Assembly (NCBI GenBank): GCA_002256245.1
Contig: NKIU01000003.1
Span: 186,001 to 250,000, forward strand
Direction: 5' to 3'
DNA length: 64,000 bases
From: Pseudorhodobacter sp. PARRP1
Lineage (GTDB): Bacteria > Pseudomonadota > Alphaproteobacteria > Rhodobacterales > Rhodobacteraceae
Shown here: positions 46,820 to 57,468 of the stretch, piece after piece
Position numbering within the stretch: position 1 is the first letter of the stretch
Layout: every line of letters starts with the position of its first letter
Notes under the pieces: generated by a model
The model's input: the letters and a program-made list of their open reading frames with translations, nothing else
Databases searched by the model: none
Told to the model about the DNA's origin: nothing
Position numbers and translations under genes: made by a program

Positions 46820-47812
46820 TTATGGGGTCAGCGGCAGGCGCGTGATGCTATAGCCCGCGTCCTGCAACAGCTTCAACACGCCCTTGTCACCCGACAGATG
46901 CAGCGCACCAAACGCCACCAGCACCGGGCCTTTGGCGGCCGCAGCCTCGATCACCGGAATCCACGATTGGTTGCGCGTGGTCATCAGCGACTTTTCCATC
47001 GCGGCGAATTCTTCCTCGACCCGCGCCGGGGTGTAGCCGGGCATCTGCGCGGTTTGCAGCTTGGAAAACTCCCATATCAAGCGGCCTTCCTGCGCGAAAT
47101 AGCTGTCGGCCAGCGTCACCGCCATGTCTGCCGATTGCGCCTCAAGTGCCAGCGCCGAGGTGATCATGCCAATCTGTTCGTCCTGCGGCATGTCCTTGAA
47201 GATCGCAAACAGCGTGTCATAGGGCTCCAGCGCCTGCACCGGCAGATCGCGGGCGCGGGCGGCGGTGATGAGTTGTGCGTCCAACCCATCGGGCAGCGCG
47301 TTGCCCAGACTGCACGGCGGCATCGACAGCAGCATCGAGACATACCAGGGCCGGAACTTGGCCACCATGAACGGTGGCATCCCGCGCGCCCGCGCCGCAT
47401 CGGACAGATGTTGCCAGTCTTCCGGGGCAAGGATTTCGGGCAGGGTCGGCCCATCGGTGTTCACGATCAGCGTCGGGTCGTCCGCCATCCGTGCCTTCAG
47501 GCTGTCTTGCTCTTTCGGCCCGGCTTCCACCAGCAGAACCTTGGCTGCGGCCAGCAGCGGCGCAAGGCCTGCCATGCTGGCGGCGTGGCGCGGATCGTCC
47601 AGATGATAGGTGCCGACCAGCGTGATCTGCTGATCGCCCTTGCGGGCTTCCCAGAAATTGCCCACCGCAAACGGCTGGCTGTCTGCCTTTTCGCGCAACG
47701 ACTGCTGCACGTCGGCAGGCAGCGCGCTGATCAGGTTCTTGCCCTGACATTCCGCCAAGACAGGGCCGCAAAGCCCTGCAAACGCGATCAAAACTGCGAA
47801 TATCCGGCGCAT
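46820..47812 (-). CDS. TraB/GumN family protein
   Basis: This 330-aa exported protein has a signal peptide (MRRIFAVLIAFAGLCGPVLA). Family features are ITLVGTYHLDDPRHAAS, where the GxxH pair resembles the predicted metal site of TraB/TIKI folds, and the C-terminal PVLVAFGALHLSGDKGVLKLL with GxxHL. A metal-dependent peptidase activity is known for TIKI; bacterial members are uncharacterised. The unnamed small gene lies 9 nt downstream. Confidence 0.85.
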   Translation of the reverse strand: MRRIFAVLIAFAGLCGPVLAECQGKNLISALPADVQQSLREKADSQPFAVGNFWEARKGDQQITLVGTYHLDDPRHAASMAGLAPLLAAAKVLLVEAGPKEQDSLKARMADDPTLIVNTDGPTLPEILAPEDWQHLSDAARARGMPPFMVAKFRPWYVSMLLSMPPCSLGNALPDGLDAQLITAARARDLPVQALEPYDTLFAIFKDMPQDEQIGMITSALALEAQSADMAVTLADSYFAQEGRLIWEFSKLQTAQMPGYTPARVEEEFAAMEKSLMTTRNQSWIPVIEAAAAKGPVLVAFGALHLSGDKGVLKLLQDAGYSITRLPLTP

Positions 47813-47922
47813 CTGGCCTCACTGTTTGCCTGCTTGGCACAGGGTCGCATGTTGTGCGGGGCAGGCCAAGCGTGAAGCCGCGCAATGGGCGAGTTGTTGC
47901 AAAAAATTCGCGCAGTTGGGTG

Positions 47923-47951
47923 TTGACTGTGAAAGGCCGAGGGCCTAACTC
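47923..47951 (+). promoter_or_regulatory. Putative groESL promoter
   Basis: TTGACT (47923-47928) is followed 17 nt later by TAACTC (47946-47951). The -35 is good and the -10 is weak. The CIRCE operator begins 9 nt after the -10, so HrcA binding would block the start site. No sigma-32-type sequence was identified. Confidence 0.45.
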
Positions 47952-47959
47952 AAGCGTCG

Positions 47960-47986
47960 TTAGCACTTGGCAAGGCTGAGTGCTAA
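47960..47986. promoter_or_regulatory. CIRCE operator (HrcA site) of groESL
   Basis: TTAGCACTT-N9-GAGTGCTAA is the CIRCE inverted repeat, with one mismatch at the inner end of the left arm. It lies 38 nt upstream of groES and indicates heat-shock control by HrcA; hrcA is not in this window. Confidence 0.93.
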
Positions 47987-48024
47987 TCTCATTCAAACCT
48001 GGAAACTCAAGGGAGTGTAACCAG

Positions 48025-48312
48025 ATGGCATTCACACCGCTGCATGACCGCGTATTGGTCCGTCGCATTGAAGGCGAAGACAAAACCAAGGGTGGGCTGA
48101 TCATTCCGGACAGCGCCAAAGAAAAACCGGCTGAAGGCCTGGTGGTTTCGGCTGGTCCGGGCGCACGCAAGGACAGTGGCGAGCTGATCGCTCCGGCTGT
48201 CAAGGCTGGCGACAAGATCCTGTTCGGCAAATGGTCGGGCACCGAAGTGAAACTGGACGGCGAAGATCTGCTGATCATGAAAGAAAGCGATATCCTCGGG
48301 ATCATTTCCTAA
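48025..48312 (+). CDS. groES: GroES co-chaperonin
   Basis: This 95-aa heptameric lid of the GroEL chamber starts [19 protein letters not shown], where an upstream in-frame ATG would cross the CIRCE operator. The mobile loop ([21 protein letters not shown]) that docks GroEL is present and the C-terminus is [10 protein letters not shown]. It is preceded by GGGAG and the CIRCE operator and is co-transcribed with groEL, 73 nt downstream. Confidence 0.97.
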   Translation: MAFTPLHDRVLVRRIEGEDKTKGGLIIPDSAKEKPAEGLVVSAGPGARKDSGELIAPAVKAGDKILFGKWSGTEVKLDGEDLLIMKESDILGIIS

Positions 48313-48370
48313 GGCCGGTGGTGGGGTGAAACCCCACCCTACGGGATCGCTTTCCATTTCAACATCCTAA

Positions 48371-50035
<1,665 letters not shown>

Positions 50036-50061
50036 TCAGCCCGTCAGGCTGCAAGATAGGG

Positions 50062-50096
50062 AAGGGCGCAGCGCAGGCTGCGCCCTTTTCGTTTTC
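50062..50096 (+). terminator. Terminator of groESL
   Basis: GGGCGCAGC (50064-50072) pairs with GCTGCGCCC (50077-50085) around GCAG and is followed by TTTTCGTTTTC. It lies 28 nt after groEL and just ahead of copy B of the structured element. Confidence 0.9.
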
Positions 50097-50116
50097 GGCG
50101 AAGTCGCTGTGGCTTC

Positions 50117-50312
50117 TTGCCCGATTTGGCCCGCGCCAAATCGGGCCGCGCCTGCCTGCCCCTGGGCAGGCGCGTTTCCGCGCCCGCCCAGGCAGGCGCG
50201 CCCCGATTTTCCAAACGACCGCTTGCTGCACAACACCCCTTGCTCAAGCGGCCTCCGGCCTTATGAGCAACAAACCGAAAAACGCTGCCCCGCAGCGTTT
50301 TCTCTCGGTTTG
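50117..50312 (-). repeat. Four-hairpin structured intergenic element, copy B
   Basis: Read on the minus strand it aligns with copy A (38518-38710). In plus coordinates hairpin 1 is 50271-50312, with outer stem CAAACCGA/TCGGTTTG and inner stem AAAACGCTGC/GCAGCGTTTT. Hairpin 2 is 50240-50270 with GGCC/GGCC inside. Hairpin 4 is CCCGATTTGGC (50120-50130) with GCCAAATCGGG (50135-50145). Hairpin 3's inner stem ends in a GAAA loop. It lies 41 nt downstream of the GNAT gene stop, in the gene's orientation. Confidence 0.85.
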
Positions 50313-50353
50313 GGCGCGCATCTTTGATGGCGTGATCGTTCAGAACTGTCCGA

Positions 50354-50839
50354 TTACAGCCCCTTCGCCAAACGGTGCAACAAATGCCCGGTCTCGGCAT
50401 CCCGCCCGGTCTTGCCGGTCGCGGCAAACCCCATCCGCTGCCAGAACGCCCGCCCGCGCGGATTGGCCTCCAGCACCGCCAGATACAGCACAGGCGCACC
50501 AGCCAGCCGCGCCAGCCGTTCCACTTCGGCCAGAAACACCACGCCCGCACCCTTGCTGCGCAGGCGCGGCGCGATCAGCATCAGCCCCAGATAAGCATCC
50601 CGCACCTCGGGAAAGCCAAACGATAATTCGGCCAGCCCGCCCAGAACCCCATCTGCAAACAGCCCCAGCCGATGACTGCGGGCAGGGTCACAACCGGGCG
50701 GGCCATCGGTGAAAAACTCTGCCGCCTTGGCGGCAGGGTCGCACTTCCCCTCGGCCAGCAGCCAGTAATCCTGCGCCTCGGCTTGCACAGCGGTGACAGC
50801 CGCCAGATCATCCACCGGATGCAAGCTACGGATCAGCAT
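50354..50839 (-). CDS. GNAT family N-acetyltransferase
   Basis: This acetyltransferase of about 161 aa has the GNAT pyrophosphate-binding core at LMLIAPRLRSKGAGVVFLAEVERLA (R/Q-x-x-G-x-G/A pattern as RSKGAG) and the C-terminal YLAVLEANPRGRAFWQRMGF. The acceptor substrate is unknown. Its start at 50839 lies within the last codons of the greA/B-like gene, a 14-nt overlap, so the two are translationally coupled. It is followed by copy B of the structured element. Confidence 0.82.
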   Translation of the reverse strand: MLIRSLHPVDDLAAVTAVQAEAQDYWLLAEGKCDPAAKAAEFFTDGPPGCDPARSHRLGLFADGVLGGLAELSFGFPEVRDAYLGLMLIAPRLRSKGAGVVFLAEVERLARLAGAPVLYLAVLEANPRGRAFWQRMGFAATGKTGRDAETGHLLHRLAKGL

Positions 50840-51323
50840 GGGAAATCTGCACAATCTCCAGCGTCACCGCCCCCGCCGGTCTGCGCCATGTCACGCGATC
50901 GCCCACCTCGGCCCCGATCAGCGCGCGCGCCAGCGGCGATTGCGGCGCTATGCGGCCTTGGGCTGCGTCGGCCTCGTCCTCTCCGGTGATCTCATATCGC
51001 GTCTGCGCGCCATCTTCGTCCGCGACCACCACCGCCAGCCCAAACGCCACGGCGCGCAGCGGCAGGCCTGCCGGATCAATCACAATCGCCGAACGCAACC
51101 GCGCCTCAAGGTAGCGGATGTCGCGCTCTGCCGCAGCCTCGGGCAGTTTGTCCAGCCGCTCGGCCCGCGCCTTCAGGTGCGCCAAACGGTCTTGCAGATC
51201 ACGCAGGCGCGCTTGCAACGCCGAAAGCCCACGCGGCGTCACATAATTGGGGTGCGGCGACAGCGGCAGATCGGGCAATGGGTCAAGCGCGCCGTCGCCT
51301 TCCTTGACGAAGGCCCTACTCAA
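50826..51323 (-). CDS. GreA/GreB family transcription elongation factor
   Basis: This 165-aa factor is of the GreA/B type that rescues backtracked RNA polymerase. The N-terminal coiled coil is visible at YVTPRGLSALQARLRDLQDRLAHLKARAERL, with the acidic tip between the helices (AAAERDIRYLEARL). The C-terminal FKBP-like domain includes ALIGAEVGDRVTWRRPAG. The YVTPxGLxALxxxL start is more like GreB, but the subtype is not certain. It lies 9 nt after the Nudix gene. Confidence 0.85.
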   Translation of the reverse strand: MSRAFVKEGDGALDPLPDLPLSPHPNYVTPRGLSALQARLRDLQDRLAHLKARAERLDKLPEAAAERDIRYLEARLRSAIVIDPAGLPLRAVAFGLAVVVADEDGAQTRYEITGEDEADAAQGRIAPQSPLARALIGAEVGDRVTWRRPAGAVTLEIVQISHADP

Positions 51324-51332
51324 GATGCGGTC

Positions 51333-51785
51333 TCATCGCACGATCACTTCCAGCGGATCATACAGAATCCCGGTGCCCCAGGCCGTCTCGATCAGACTAT
51401 CGGGCTTGAACCGCACCCGGCCCTGCTCCAGATCGGCACGGCTGAAAAACCGCCGCTGCGTCACCACGCCCTCGGGGTCGCGCCAACTGGCATTGATCGC
51501 CCCCGCCGTGATGGTGCAGCGAAAGAAGATATCCACCTGATGAAAACCCGAAACCGGATCGTGAAATTCATTGATCAGCGCAGGCGCGCCCACCGTCACC
51601 GAAAGCCCGGTTTCCTCATGCACTTCCCGCGCCAGATTGACCGGAAGCGACGTGCCCGACTCGACCCCGCCGCCCGGCGCACACCACAGATCAGACCGCC
51701 CACCGGGATAGGCGTTGACCAACAGCAGCCGATCCTCATGCAAGATCAGCGCGCGGGTCGCAAGGCGGGTGGGACGTTTGGCCAT
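51333..51785 (-). CDS. NUDIX hydrolase
   Basis: This 150-aa Nudix pyrophosphohydrolase has the box GGGVESGTSLPVNLAREVHEETGL. The REVHEETGL metal-binding part is intact, but the Glu expected after the GGGVESG segment (usually GE) is Thr. Beta strands either side match ADP-ribose or nucleotide-sugar-type members. The substrate is unknown. It heads a three-gene minus-strand set with the GreA/B-like and GNAT genes. Confidence 0.85.
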   Translation of the reverse strand: MAKRPTRLATRALILHEDRLLLVNAYPGGRSDLWCAPGGGVESGTSLPVNLAREVHEETGLSVTVGAPALINEFHDPVSGFHQVDIFFRCTITAGAINASWRDPEGVVTQRRFFSRADLEQGRVRFKPDSLIETAWGTGILYDPLEVIVR

Positions 51786-51824
51786 AGGCTCAAGCTGAAG
51801 CCCACACCCGCCAAGGTCAAGACC

Positions 51825-52715
51825 CTATGCTGCCGTCACGGCAATTTGCCCCTGCTGCTCAGACCACAGCAGGTAAAGCGAGCCCGCAAGGATCAGCGCA
51901 ACGCCCAACCAATAGGCACCCTCGGGCGCATAGCCCAGCACCAGCCAACTGACCGCGATGTTGGAAAACAGCTTCAGATCATCAAACGGCTGCACAAACC
52001 CCGCATCGGCACTGGCATAGGCCAGCGTCAGGAAATGCTGGGCCGCATACATGATCGCGCCGCCCACAATCAGCAGGCCAAGGATGCTGCCCGAAGGAAT
52101 CTCAAACCCCGCATGCAGCGAAAACAGCCAGTTGATCGGCGTCAACAGCAGCAAAAGCCACATGGTGATCGCGGTTTGCGGCTCGGTCGCCGTCAAGCGC
52201 TTGGTGATCAGCGAAGCCCCACCCCAGCAGATCGCCGCCGCCACCGGATAGAGCGTCGCCACCGTCACCGCCCCCTCCCATGGCCGCAGCAAGATCATCG
52301 CGCCCGCAAACCCGATCAGCGCCGCCAGCCAACGGTTTGCCGCCACCCGTTCGCGCAAAAACACCGCCGCCCCCAGCAGCACAAAAAACGGCGAGGTCAT
52401 CACCAAGGCCACCACATGCCACGGCGCCATCCCCGCGGCAAAGGCTTGGGTGAACGCCTGCACCCCCAACACCGACAGCACGATCCGCAGCCCATGCAGC
52501 CACGGATGCGCCGTCTTCATCCGCGCCACCCCCTGCCGCCAGATGAACGGCACCGAGAACAGCGTCGCAATCGCATATTGCCAGAACGCATCCGACTGCG
52601 CCTTGAACCCCAGCTTATACGTCACCGTCCAGGTGATCGCATTGGCCCCGGCAAAGGCCACACCCGCCAGCACCATATAAGCCGCGCCTTTCAGCGGAAA
52701 ATTCGTCTGATTCAT
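51825..52715 (-). CDS. ribN: Riboflavin importer RibN (EamA/DMT family)
   Basis: This 296-aa EamA-type transporter has about ten helices in two homologous halves, starting [29 protein letters not shown]. Its assignment as the riboflavin transporter RibN rests on the FMN riboswitch directly upstream (52794-52920), which regulates flavin genes; RibN is the known EamA-family flavin importer in alphaproteobacteria. An AAGGAGG ribosome binding site at 52721-52727 precedes the ATG at 52715, inside the region the riboswitch would control. Longer upstream frames run through the riboswitch and are not real. Confidence 0.88.
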   Translation of the reverse strand: MNQTNFPLKGAAYMVLAGVAFAGANAITWTVTYKLGFKAQSDAFWQYAIATLFSVPFIWRQGVARMKTAHPWLHGLRIVLSVLGVQAFTQAFAAGMAPWHVVALVMTSPFFVLLGAAVFLRERVAANRWLAALIGFAGAMILLRPWEGAVTVATLYPVAAAICWGGASLITKRLTATEPQTAITMWLLLLLTPINWLFSLHAGFEIPSGSILGLLIVGGAIMYAAQHFLTLAYASADAGFVQPFDDLKLFSNIAVSWLVLGYAPEGAYWLGVALILAGSLYLLWSEQQGQIAVTAA

Positions 52716-52793
52716 GCCGTCCTCCTTCAAGACCACATCAATCAGGGGGACATGCCACGCCAACACCCTGCCGCAAAACGGCACAGGCTGCGC

Positions 52794-52920
52794 GCATTCT
52801 CTTTCATCCGGACTATACCGTCGGCCCCGGAGTTTCACCGGATCTGCTGACCCCAACCAAAGGAAGGGCGCTCGCGGGCTATACCGCCGGTGGGGAATTG
52901 CACCCCGCCCTGAGAATGCC
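52794..52920 (-). promoter_or_regulatory. FMN riboswitch (RFN element) controlling ribN
   Basis: The minus strand carries the RFN consensus: P1 stem AGAATGC/GCATTCT arms (52913-52919 and 52794-52800), and conserved strings CCGGCGGTATAGCCCGCGAG, GATCCGGTGAAACTCCGG and GACGGTATAGTCCGGATG. An imperfect hairpin near 52768-52788 and the AAGGAGG site at 52721-52727 lie between the aptamer and ribN, so control is probably at translation initiation or early termination. The divergent lipase-like gene starts about 100 nt beyond the element. Confidence 0.95.
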
Positions 52921-53017
52921 CGGAACGACCCGGACACCCGATTTCTATCACCCACAAGTGCAGGCACAAGCCGCAACCCCCGCTTGCCCTGCACATAAGA
53001 TGCGCTTTAATGCGGGC

Positions 53018-53755
53018 ATGAGAAAAACGATGATTTTTGCCCTGCTTGGGGTGTTTGCACAGCAAAACCCTGCTCAGGCCGATTGCGTGGTGCTGTTGCA
53101 CGGCCTTGCGCGCACCGAAACTTCGCTGGTTGCGATGCAGGCCGCACTGGAAGGCGCGGGCCATATCGTGATCAACGAAAGCTATCCCTCCACCGAAGCC
53201 CCGATCGCCGAGCTTGCCGCCGGGGTGGCCGCGCGCGTCGCCCTATGCCCCAAGGGCGCGCGGGTTGATTTCGTCACGCATTCGATGGGCGGCATCCTTG
53301 CACGCTATTGGCTCACCGCGCACAAACCCCCCGTGATGGGCCGCGTGGTGATGCTGGGGCCGCCCAATCACGGCTCAGAACTGGTTGACACCTTTCGTGA
53401 CATCGGCGCGTTTGCGTGGATGAACGGCCCCGCAGGCCTGCAACTTGGCACCGACCCAAGCGCTGTGCCGCAAGAACTGCCCGCCCCCGATTACCCGGTG
53501 GGTGTGATCGCGGGCACGCAATCGCTGAACCCGATCACCTCCGCGGTGATCCCCGGCCCCGATGACGGCAAGGTATCGGTCGCCAGCACCCAACTTGCGG
53601 GCATGACAGATCAGATCGAACTGCCCGTCACCCACACCTTCATGATGCTGAACCCGGTGGTGATCGCCGAGACCCTGATCTTTCTCGACACCGGGCGCTT
53701 TGATCACAACCTCAGCTACACCGATGCCCTGCGCATCGCGTTCAACAAGGAATAA
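53018..53755 (+). CDS. Exported alpha/beta hydrolase, lipase-like
   Basis: This protein of about 245 aa has a signal peptide ([22 protein letters not shown]) and an alpha/beta hydrolase domain with the oxyanion start [13 protein letters not shown] and nucleophile elbow [12 protein letters not shown]. The later [12 protein letters not shown] is typical of PGAP1/lipase-like enzymes that act on acyl-glycerides or lipids. An in-frame ATG at 53000 is an alternative start. The next gene begins 3 nt after the stop, so the two are translationally coupled. Confidence 0.85.
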   Translation: MRKTMIFALLGVFAQQNPAQADCVVLLHGLARTETSLVAMQAALEGAGHIVINESYPSTEAPIAELAAGVAARVALCPKGARVDFVTHSMGGILARYWLTAHKPPVMGRVVMLGPPNHGSELVDTFRDIGAFAWMNGPAGLQLGTDPSAVPQELPAPDYPVGVIAGTQSLNPITSAVIPGPDDGKVSVASTQLAGMTDQIELPVTHTFMMLNPVVIAETLIFLDTGRFDHNLSYTDALRIAFNKE

Positions 53756-53758
53756 CCG

Positions 53759-54166
53759 ATGGCAAAGCTGCACTATGCCGGATTGGCCAAAGCGGTCTCG
53801 CGCTTTTGCGGGCGGCCCAGCACCTTCTTGCTGGCCTGCGGGGTGATCGCGGTCTGGATCATCACAGGGCCTTTGTTCGGCTATTCCGACACCTGGCAGT
53901 TGGTGATCAACACCGGCACCACGATTGTCACCTTCCTGATGGTGTTCCTGATCCAGAACACCCAGAACCGCGACACCCAAGCCATCCAGTTGAAACTGGA
54001 CGAGCTGATCCGCGCCACCAAAGGCGCCCATAACGCGCTGCTGGATCTCGAGGAGTTGGACGAGAAAGCGCTGGAAGCCTTCCGCATCCGCTACGAGGCC
54101 TTGGCCCGCGATGCCCGCAACTTGCAAAGTGCAGGCGGCACCGATACCGACTCGCCCGAGGCTTAG
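53759..54166 (+). CDS. Low-affinity iron permease family protein
   Basis: This 135-aa membrane protein belongs to the Iron_permease (Fet4-like) family. Two helices are visible at about 20-43 (STFLLACGVIAVWIITGPLFG) and 49-70 (LVINTGTTIVTFLMVFLIQNT), followed by the conserved NRDTQAIQLKLDELIRA and a charged tail. In plants and fungi Fet4 carries ferrous iron, but the bacterial proteins are short and their role is not shown. It follows the lipase-like gene by 3 nt. Confidence 0.8.
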   Translation: MAKLHYAGLAKAVSRFCGRPSTFLLACGVIAVWIITGPLFGYSDTWQLVINTGTTIVTFLMVFLIQNTQNRDTQAIQLKLDELIRATKGAHNALLDLEELDEKALEAFRIRYEALARDARNLQSAGGTDTDSPEA

Positions 54167-54259
54167 CGGCACAGCGCCCCTACGCCGCGCCAAGTGAATC
54201 CTTTCCTGAAAGGCAGTTTTCGGCTAAACTGTCGGTAATTTAAGAAATGGGTTGTGCAG

Positions 54260-55630
54260 ATGTTTGATCGACTCGCGCATGTTTTGCGGCTTTTTGTGTT
54301 TGGCATCATGGCGTTGGGCCTGTTGCCCGCCACGGCGCAGGCCGCGGGCCGCAAGCTGGCTTTGGTGGTCGGCAATCAGGCCTACACGCAGCTTCCCGGC
54401 CTCAACACCCCAGTCGAAGATGCGCAGGCGCTGTCAAACACGCTGCGCAATCTGGGTTTCGAGGTGACGCTGCTGACCGATGTGGGCCCTGCGGTGTTTC
54501 AGGCGGTGCTGGGCACTTTCGCGGGCGATGTGGACAAGGCCGACACCGTTTTGTTCTATTACGCAGGCCACGCCTTCCAGAAAGACGGCATCAACCATCT
54601 TGTTCCCGTCAACGCACGGCTGGCGGATGCCGCCGCTTTGGATAGCGAAACGTGGCGGCTGGATGACATCGCCAAGGCGCTGAAAGGCAAGACAAATCAG
54701 CTTTTGCTGTTCGTCGATGCCTGCCGCGACAACCCCTTGCCCGAAGCCGTCCGCCCCGTGGCCGAAGCAGGTGGCCTTGCGCAGTTTGACGGCGGCGCGG
54801 GCACTTTCGTGGCCTTTGCCACCGCACCGGGGCAGGTGGCATGGGACAAGACCAAAGGCGCTGTGAACAGCCCGTTCGCCGCCGCTTTGCTGGCGCATAT
54901 CGCCAAACCGGGGCAGAATATTTCCGATCTGATGATCGCTGTGCGCAACGATGTCGAAACCGCCACCGACGGCAAGCAAACCCCGTGGGACCAATCCTCG
55001 CTGCGCGAACAGTTCTTTTTCGTCCCGCCCGCTGACGCCCCCGCCGCCCCCGCCGCCCCTGTCAGCGACGAGGCGCTTCCCGAATTTGAAGTTGTGGCCG
55101 ATCAAAGCACCGCCCTCGCACCTCCGGGCGGAATAACGGTGGTCGGGCAGGGCGTGGGCGATGACAAACTCGCGTCACTGGATAGCGACAGCCGCACCAC
55201 CAACACAAAGCTGCCCGACAATACCACCAACACAAAGCTGCCCGACAATCTGGCCCTTGGCGTGCAAACCGAACTTGACCGCATCGGCTGCTACGGCATG
55301 CGGGTGGATGGCGATTGGGGCAACGGCTCGCGCCGCGCAATGACCGCGTATTACGAGGCCAAGAAACTGCCCCCGGGTGATCTGGAACCCACCGAAGCCG
55401 TCTATCGCGCCCTGTTGTCCGAGCCTGCAAACACCTGCGCAAAGGCCGCCGTGGCGGTGAAGGCGCCCACCAAATCACCCACCAAATCCACCACAAAATC
55501 GCCGACCAAATCCTCTGGCAAAAAGCCCACAGCCACAAAACCAACCAAGACAAAACCGGCAGCCGCCGCAGCACCGGTCAAGAAACAACCGACCTGCAAA
55601 TTCATGGTGATTGCGATCGTATGCTCCTAA
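54260..55630 (+). CDS. Secreted caspase-like (C14) protein with peptidoglycan-binding-like domain
   Basis: This 456-aa protein has a signal peptide (ending AQA-AGRK) and a caspase-like domain. It starts RKLALVVGNQAYTQLPGLNTP and has the catalytic His in FYYAGHAFQKDG and Cys in LLFVDACRDNP, both intact. A second domain (about 330-390) with GCYGMRVDGDWGNGSRRAM resembles a peptidoglycan-binding fold. Between them a 9-residue unit TTNTKLPDN is perfectly duplicated (27-bp tandem repeat at 55196-55222 and 55223-55249). The Lys/Thr-rich tail ends in a hydrophobic VIAIVCS. It is probably a periplasmic peptidase; substrate unknown. GTG 54254 is an alternative start. Confidence 0.82.
   Translation: MFDRLAHVLRLFVFGIMALGLLPATAQAAGRKLALVVGNQAYTQLPGLNTPVEDAQALSNTLRNLGFEVTLLTDVGPAVFQAVLGTFAGDVDKADTVLFYYAGHAFQKDGINHLVPVNARLADAAALDSETWRLDDIAKALKGKTNQLLLFVDACRDNPLPEAVRPVAEAGGLAQFDGGAGTFVAFATAPGQVAWDKTKGAVNSPFAAALLAHIAKPGQNISDLMIAVRNDVETATDGKQTPWDQSSLREQFFFVPPADAPAAPAAPVSDEALPEFEVVADQSTALAPPGGITVVGQGVGDDKLASLDSDSRTTNTKLPDNTTNTKLPDNLALGVQTELDRIGCYGMRVDGDWGNGSRRAMTAYYEAKKLPPGDLEPTEAVYRALLSEPANTCAKAAVAVKAPTKSPTKSTTKSPTKSSGKKPTATKPTKTKPAAAAAPVKKQPTCKFMVIAIVCS
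55196..55249 (+). repeat. 27-bp perfect tandem duplication in the caspase-like gene
   Basis: Two identical 27-nt copies (55196-55222 and 55223-55249) encode TTNTKLPDN twice in a linker. The perfect match suggests a recent slippage duplication. Reading frame is preserved. Confidence 0.85.
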
Positions 55631-55797
55631 GCCAGAAGCGCATGGTTTGATCCGGCCCAAAAAGCCTGTTTCAGATCATCCTCTCTGCTTAAATATCCCC
55701 GCCGGAGGCTTCAACGCCCCCGCCATCACCCGGCTGCAAACCTTAACAAAGGCTTACCAGCCTAAGTTAAGCCGTTGATTTTAAAATCACAAAATAC

Positions 55798-55814
55798 GGT
55801 CCCAACTCGGGACC
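55798..55814 (-). terminator. Terminator of purK
   Basis: On the minus strand GGTCCCGAGTTGGGACC forms a stem-loop and is followed by GTATTTTGTG, directly after the purK stop. The same 17-nt stem-loop, as its reverse complement, is at the prs 3' end (38790-38808). Confidence 0.8.
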
Positions 55815-56885
55815 TCAGCCCTTGCGGATCACCCGGTTGACATGCCCCATCTTGCGCCCCGGCCGCGCCTCGGCCTTGCCATAGAGATGCACCGCACAAT
55901 CATTCTCGCGCAGCAGGGCTGGCAGACGCTCAATATCGTCGCCGATCAGGTTCTCCATCACCACATCCGAATGCCGCCCGCCATCGCCCAAAGGCAGGCC
56001 CGCAACCGCCCGGATATGCTGCTCGAACTGATCCACCGCACAACCGTTCTGCGTCCAATGCCCCGAGTTATGGACGCGCGGGGCGATCTCATTCACGATC
56101 AACCCCTTTGGGGTGACAAACAGCTCCACCCCCATCACGCCGACATAGTCCAGCGCATTCAAAATCCGCGCCGCCAGCAAAATCGCGTCCGACCGCAGCG
56201 ACGGCGACAGTTTCGCGGGCAGGGTGGTGGTGTGCAAAATCCCGTCCTTATGCACGTTCTCGCCCGGATCATAGCAGGCAACCGAGCCATCCAGCCCCCG
56301 CGCCGCAATCACCGAAACCTCGTGGCTGAAGTCGATGAACCCCTCCAGCACCGAAACAGCACCCTTCATGCTGGCATGGGCCGCCTGCGCCTCCGCAGCC
56401 GTCTTGATCCGCGCCTGCCCCTTGCCGTCATAGCCCAACCGCGTGGTCTTCAGGATCGCAGGCGCGCCAATCTGCGCAATCGCGGCCTCCAGATCAACCA
56501 GCGTCTGCACCGCCGCATAGGGCGCGCAAGCCAGACCCAACCCGGTCAGGAAATCCTTTTCCAGAATCCGGTCCTGCGAGATCGCGAGCGCCCGCCGGTT
56601 TGGGCGGATCGGCCGCAGGGCCTCCAACGCATCCAGCGCGGCGGTTGGGATGTTCTCAAACTCATAGGTGATCACATCGACCGAGGCCGCAAACGCCCGC
56701 AGCGCCGCCAGATCGTCATAGCTGGCCGTCGTCACCGCATGGGCAACATCCGCCGCAGGCGGGTTGGCCGAGGGCTCGAAGATATGGGTCTTGTAGCCCA
56801 GACGCGCCGCCGCAACCGACAGCATCCGCCCCAACTGCCCGCCGCCCAAAATGCCAATCGTCGCGCCCAGTGGCAGATTATTCAT
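55815..56885 (-). CDS. purK: N5-carboxyaminoimidazole ribonucleotide synthase
   Basis: This 356-aa ATP-grasp enzyme carboxylates AIR in purine synthesis. The start [22 protein letters not shown] is the family start; the frame upstream is purE in another phase. Landmarks are [13 protein letters not shown], the ATP-grasp loop [13 protein letters not shown] and the C-terminal [14 protein letters not shown]. It overlaps purE by 8 nt, so purE and purK are one operon. Confidence 0.96.
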   Translation of the reverse strand: MNNLPLGATIGILGGGQLGRMLSVAAARLGYKTHIFEPSANPPAADVAHAVTTASYDDLAALRAFAASVDVITYEFENIPTAALDALEALRPIRPNRRALAISQDRILEKDFLTGLGLACAPYAAVQTLVDLEAAIAQIGAPAILKTTRLGYDGKGQARIKTAAEAQAAHASMKGAVSVLEGFIDFSHEVSVIAARGLDGSVACYDPGENVHKDGILHTTTLPAKLSPSLRSDAILLAARILNALDYVGVMGVELFVTPKGLIVNEIAPRVHNSGHWTQNGCAVDQFEQHIRAVAGLPLGDGGRHSDVVMENLIGDDIERLPALLRENDCAVHLYGKAEARPGRKMGHVNRVIRKG

Positions 56886-57360
56886 CCTTCGGCTCCTCCG
56901 GGATCGAATCCGACAACGCCGCGCGCCACGCATCGAGACGGGCCGCCAGCGCGGCATCCTGCAGCGCCAATATCCCCGCCGCCAGCAGTCCCGCATTGGC
57001 AGCCCCCGCCGCGCCAATCGCCATTGTGGCCACCGGATAGCCCTTGGGCATCTGCACGATGGAATACAGGCTATCCACCCCCGACAAAGCCTTGGTCTGC
57101 ACCGGCACGCCGATCACCGGCACGCGGGTTTTGCTGGCCATCATGCCCGGCAAATGCGCAGCCCCGCCCGCACCGGCGATAATCACCTGCACCCGCCCCG
57201 CCGCCGCTTTGCCGTAAGCCCACAACCGATCCGGCGTGCGATGCGCCGAGACGATCTTGGTCTCATACGACACACCAAGCTGATCCAGCACGAGGGCGGC
57301 TTCCTTCATCGTCGGCCAGTCAGACTGGCTTCCCATGATAATCCCGACATCCACAGTCAT
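56878..57360 (-). CDS. purE: N5-CAIR mutase
   Basis: This 160-aa enzyme converts N5-CAIR to CAIR. The active-site stretch [21 protein letters not shown] contains the conserved GSxSD, then [13 protein letters not shown], and [18 protein letters not shown]. The length is normal and the start has a short leader. It lies directly upstream of purK with an 8-nt overlap. Confidence 0.96.
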   Translation of the reverse strand: MTVDVGIIMGSQSDWPTMKEAALVLDQLGVSYETKIVSAHRTPDRLWAYGKAAAGRVQVIIAGAGGAAHLPGMMASKTRVPVIGVPVQTKALSGVDSLYSIVQMPKGYPVATMAIGAAGAANAGLLAAGILALQDAALAARLDAWRAALSDSIPEEPKDE

Positions 57361-57468
57361 TGGCGCCTCCGGCTGTTGCTGCCCGCTTCATAGCAAGGCC
57401 CACACCGTAGGCAAGGAAAAGCCTGAACATCCCAGTAGGGTGCGCTTTTCACGCACCATTCCAGCAGC

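Noticed and set aside
50793..52850. 685-aa plus-strand open frame over the GreA/B-like, Nudix and ribN genes
   Set aside because: All three minus-strand genes have clear family motifs; the plus-strand translation is Arg/Pro/Gln-rich with no domain.
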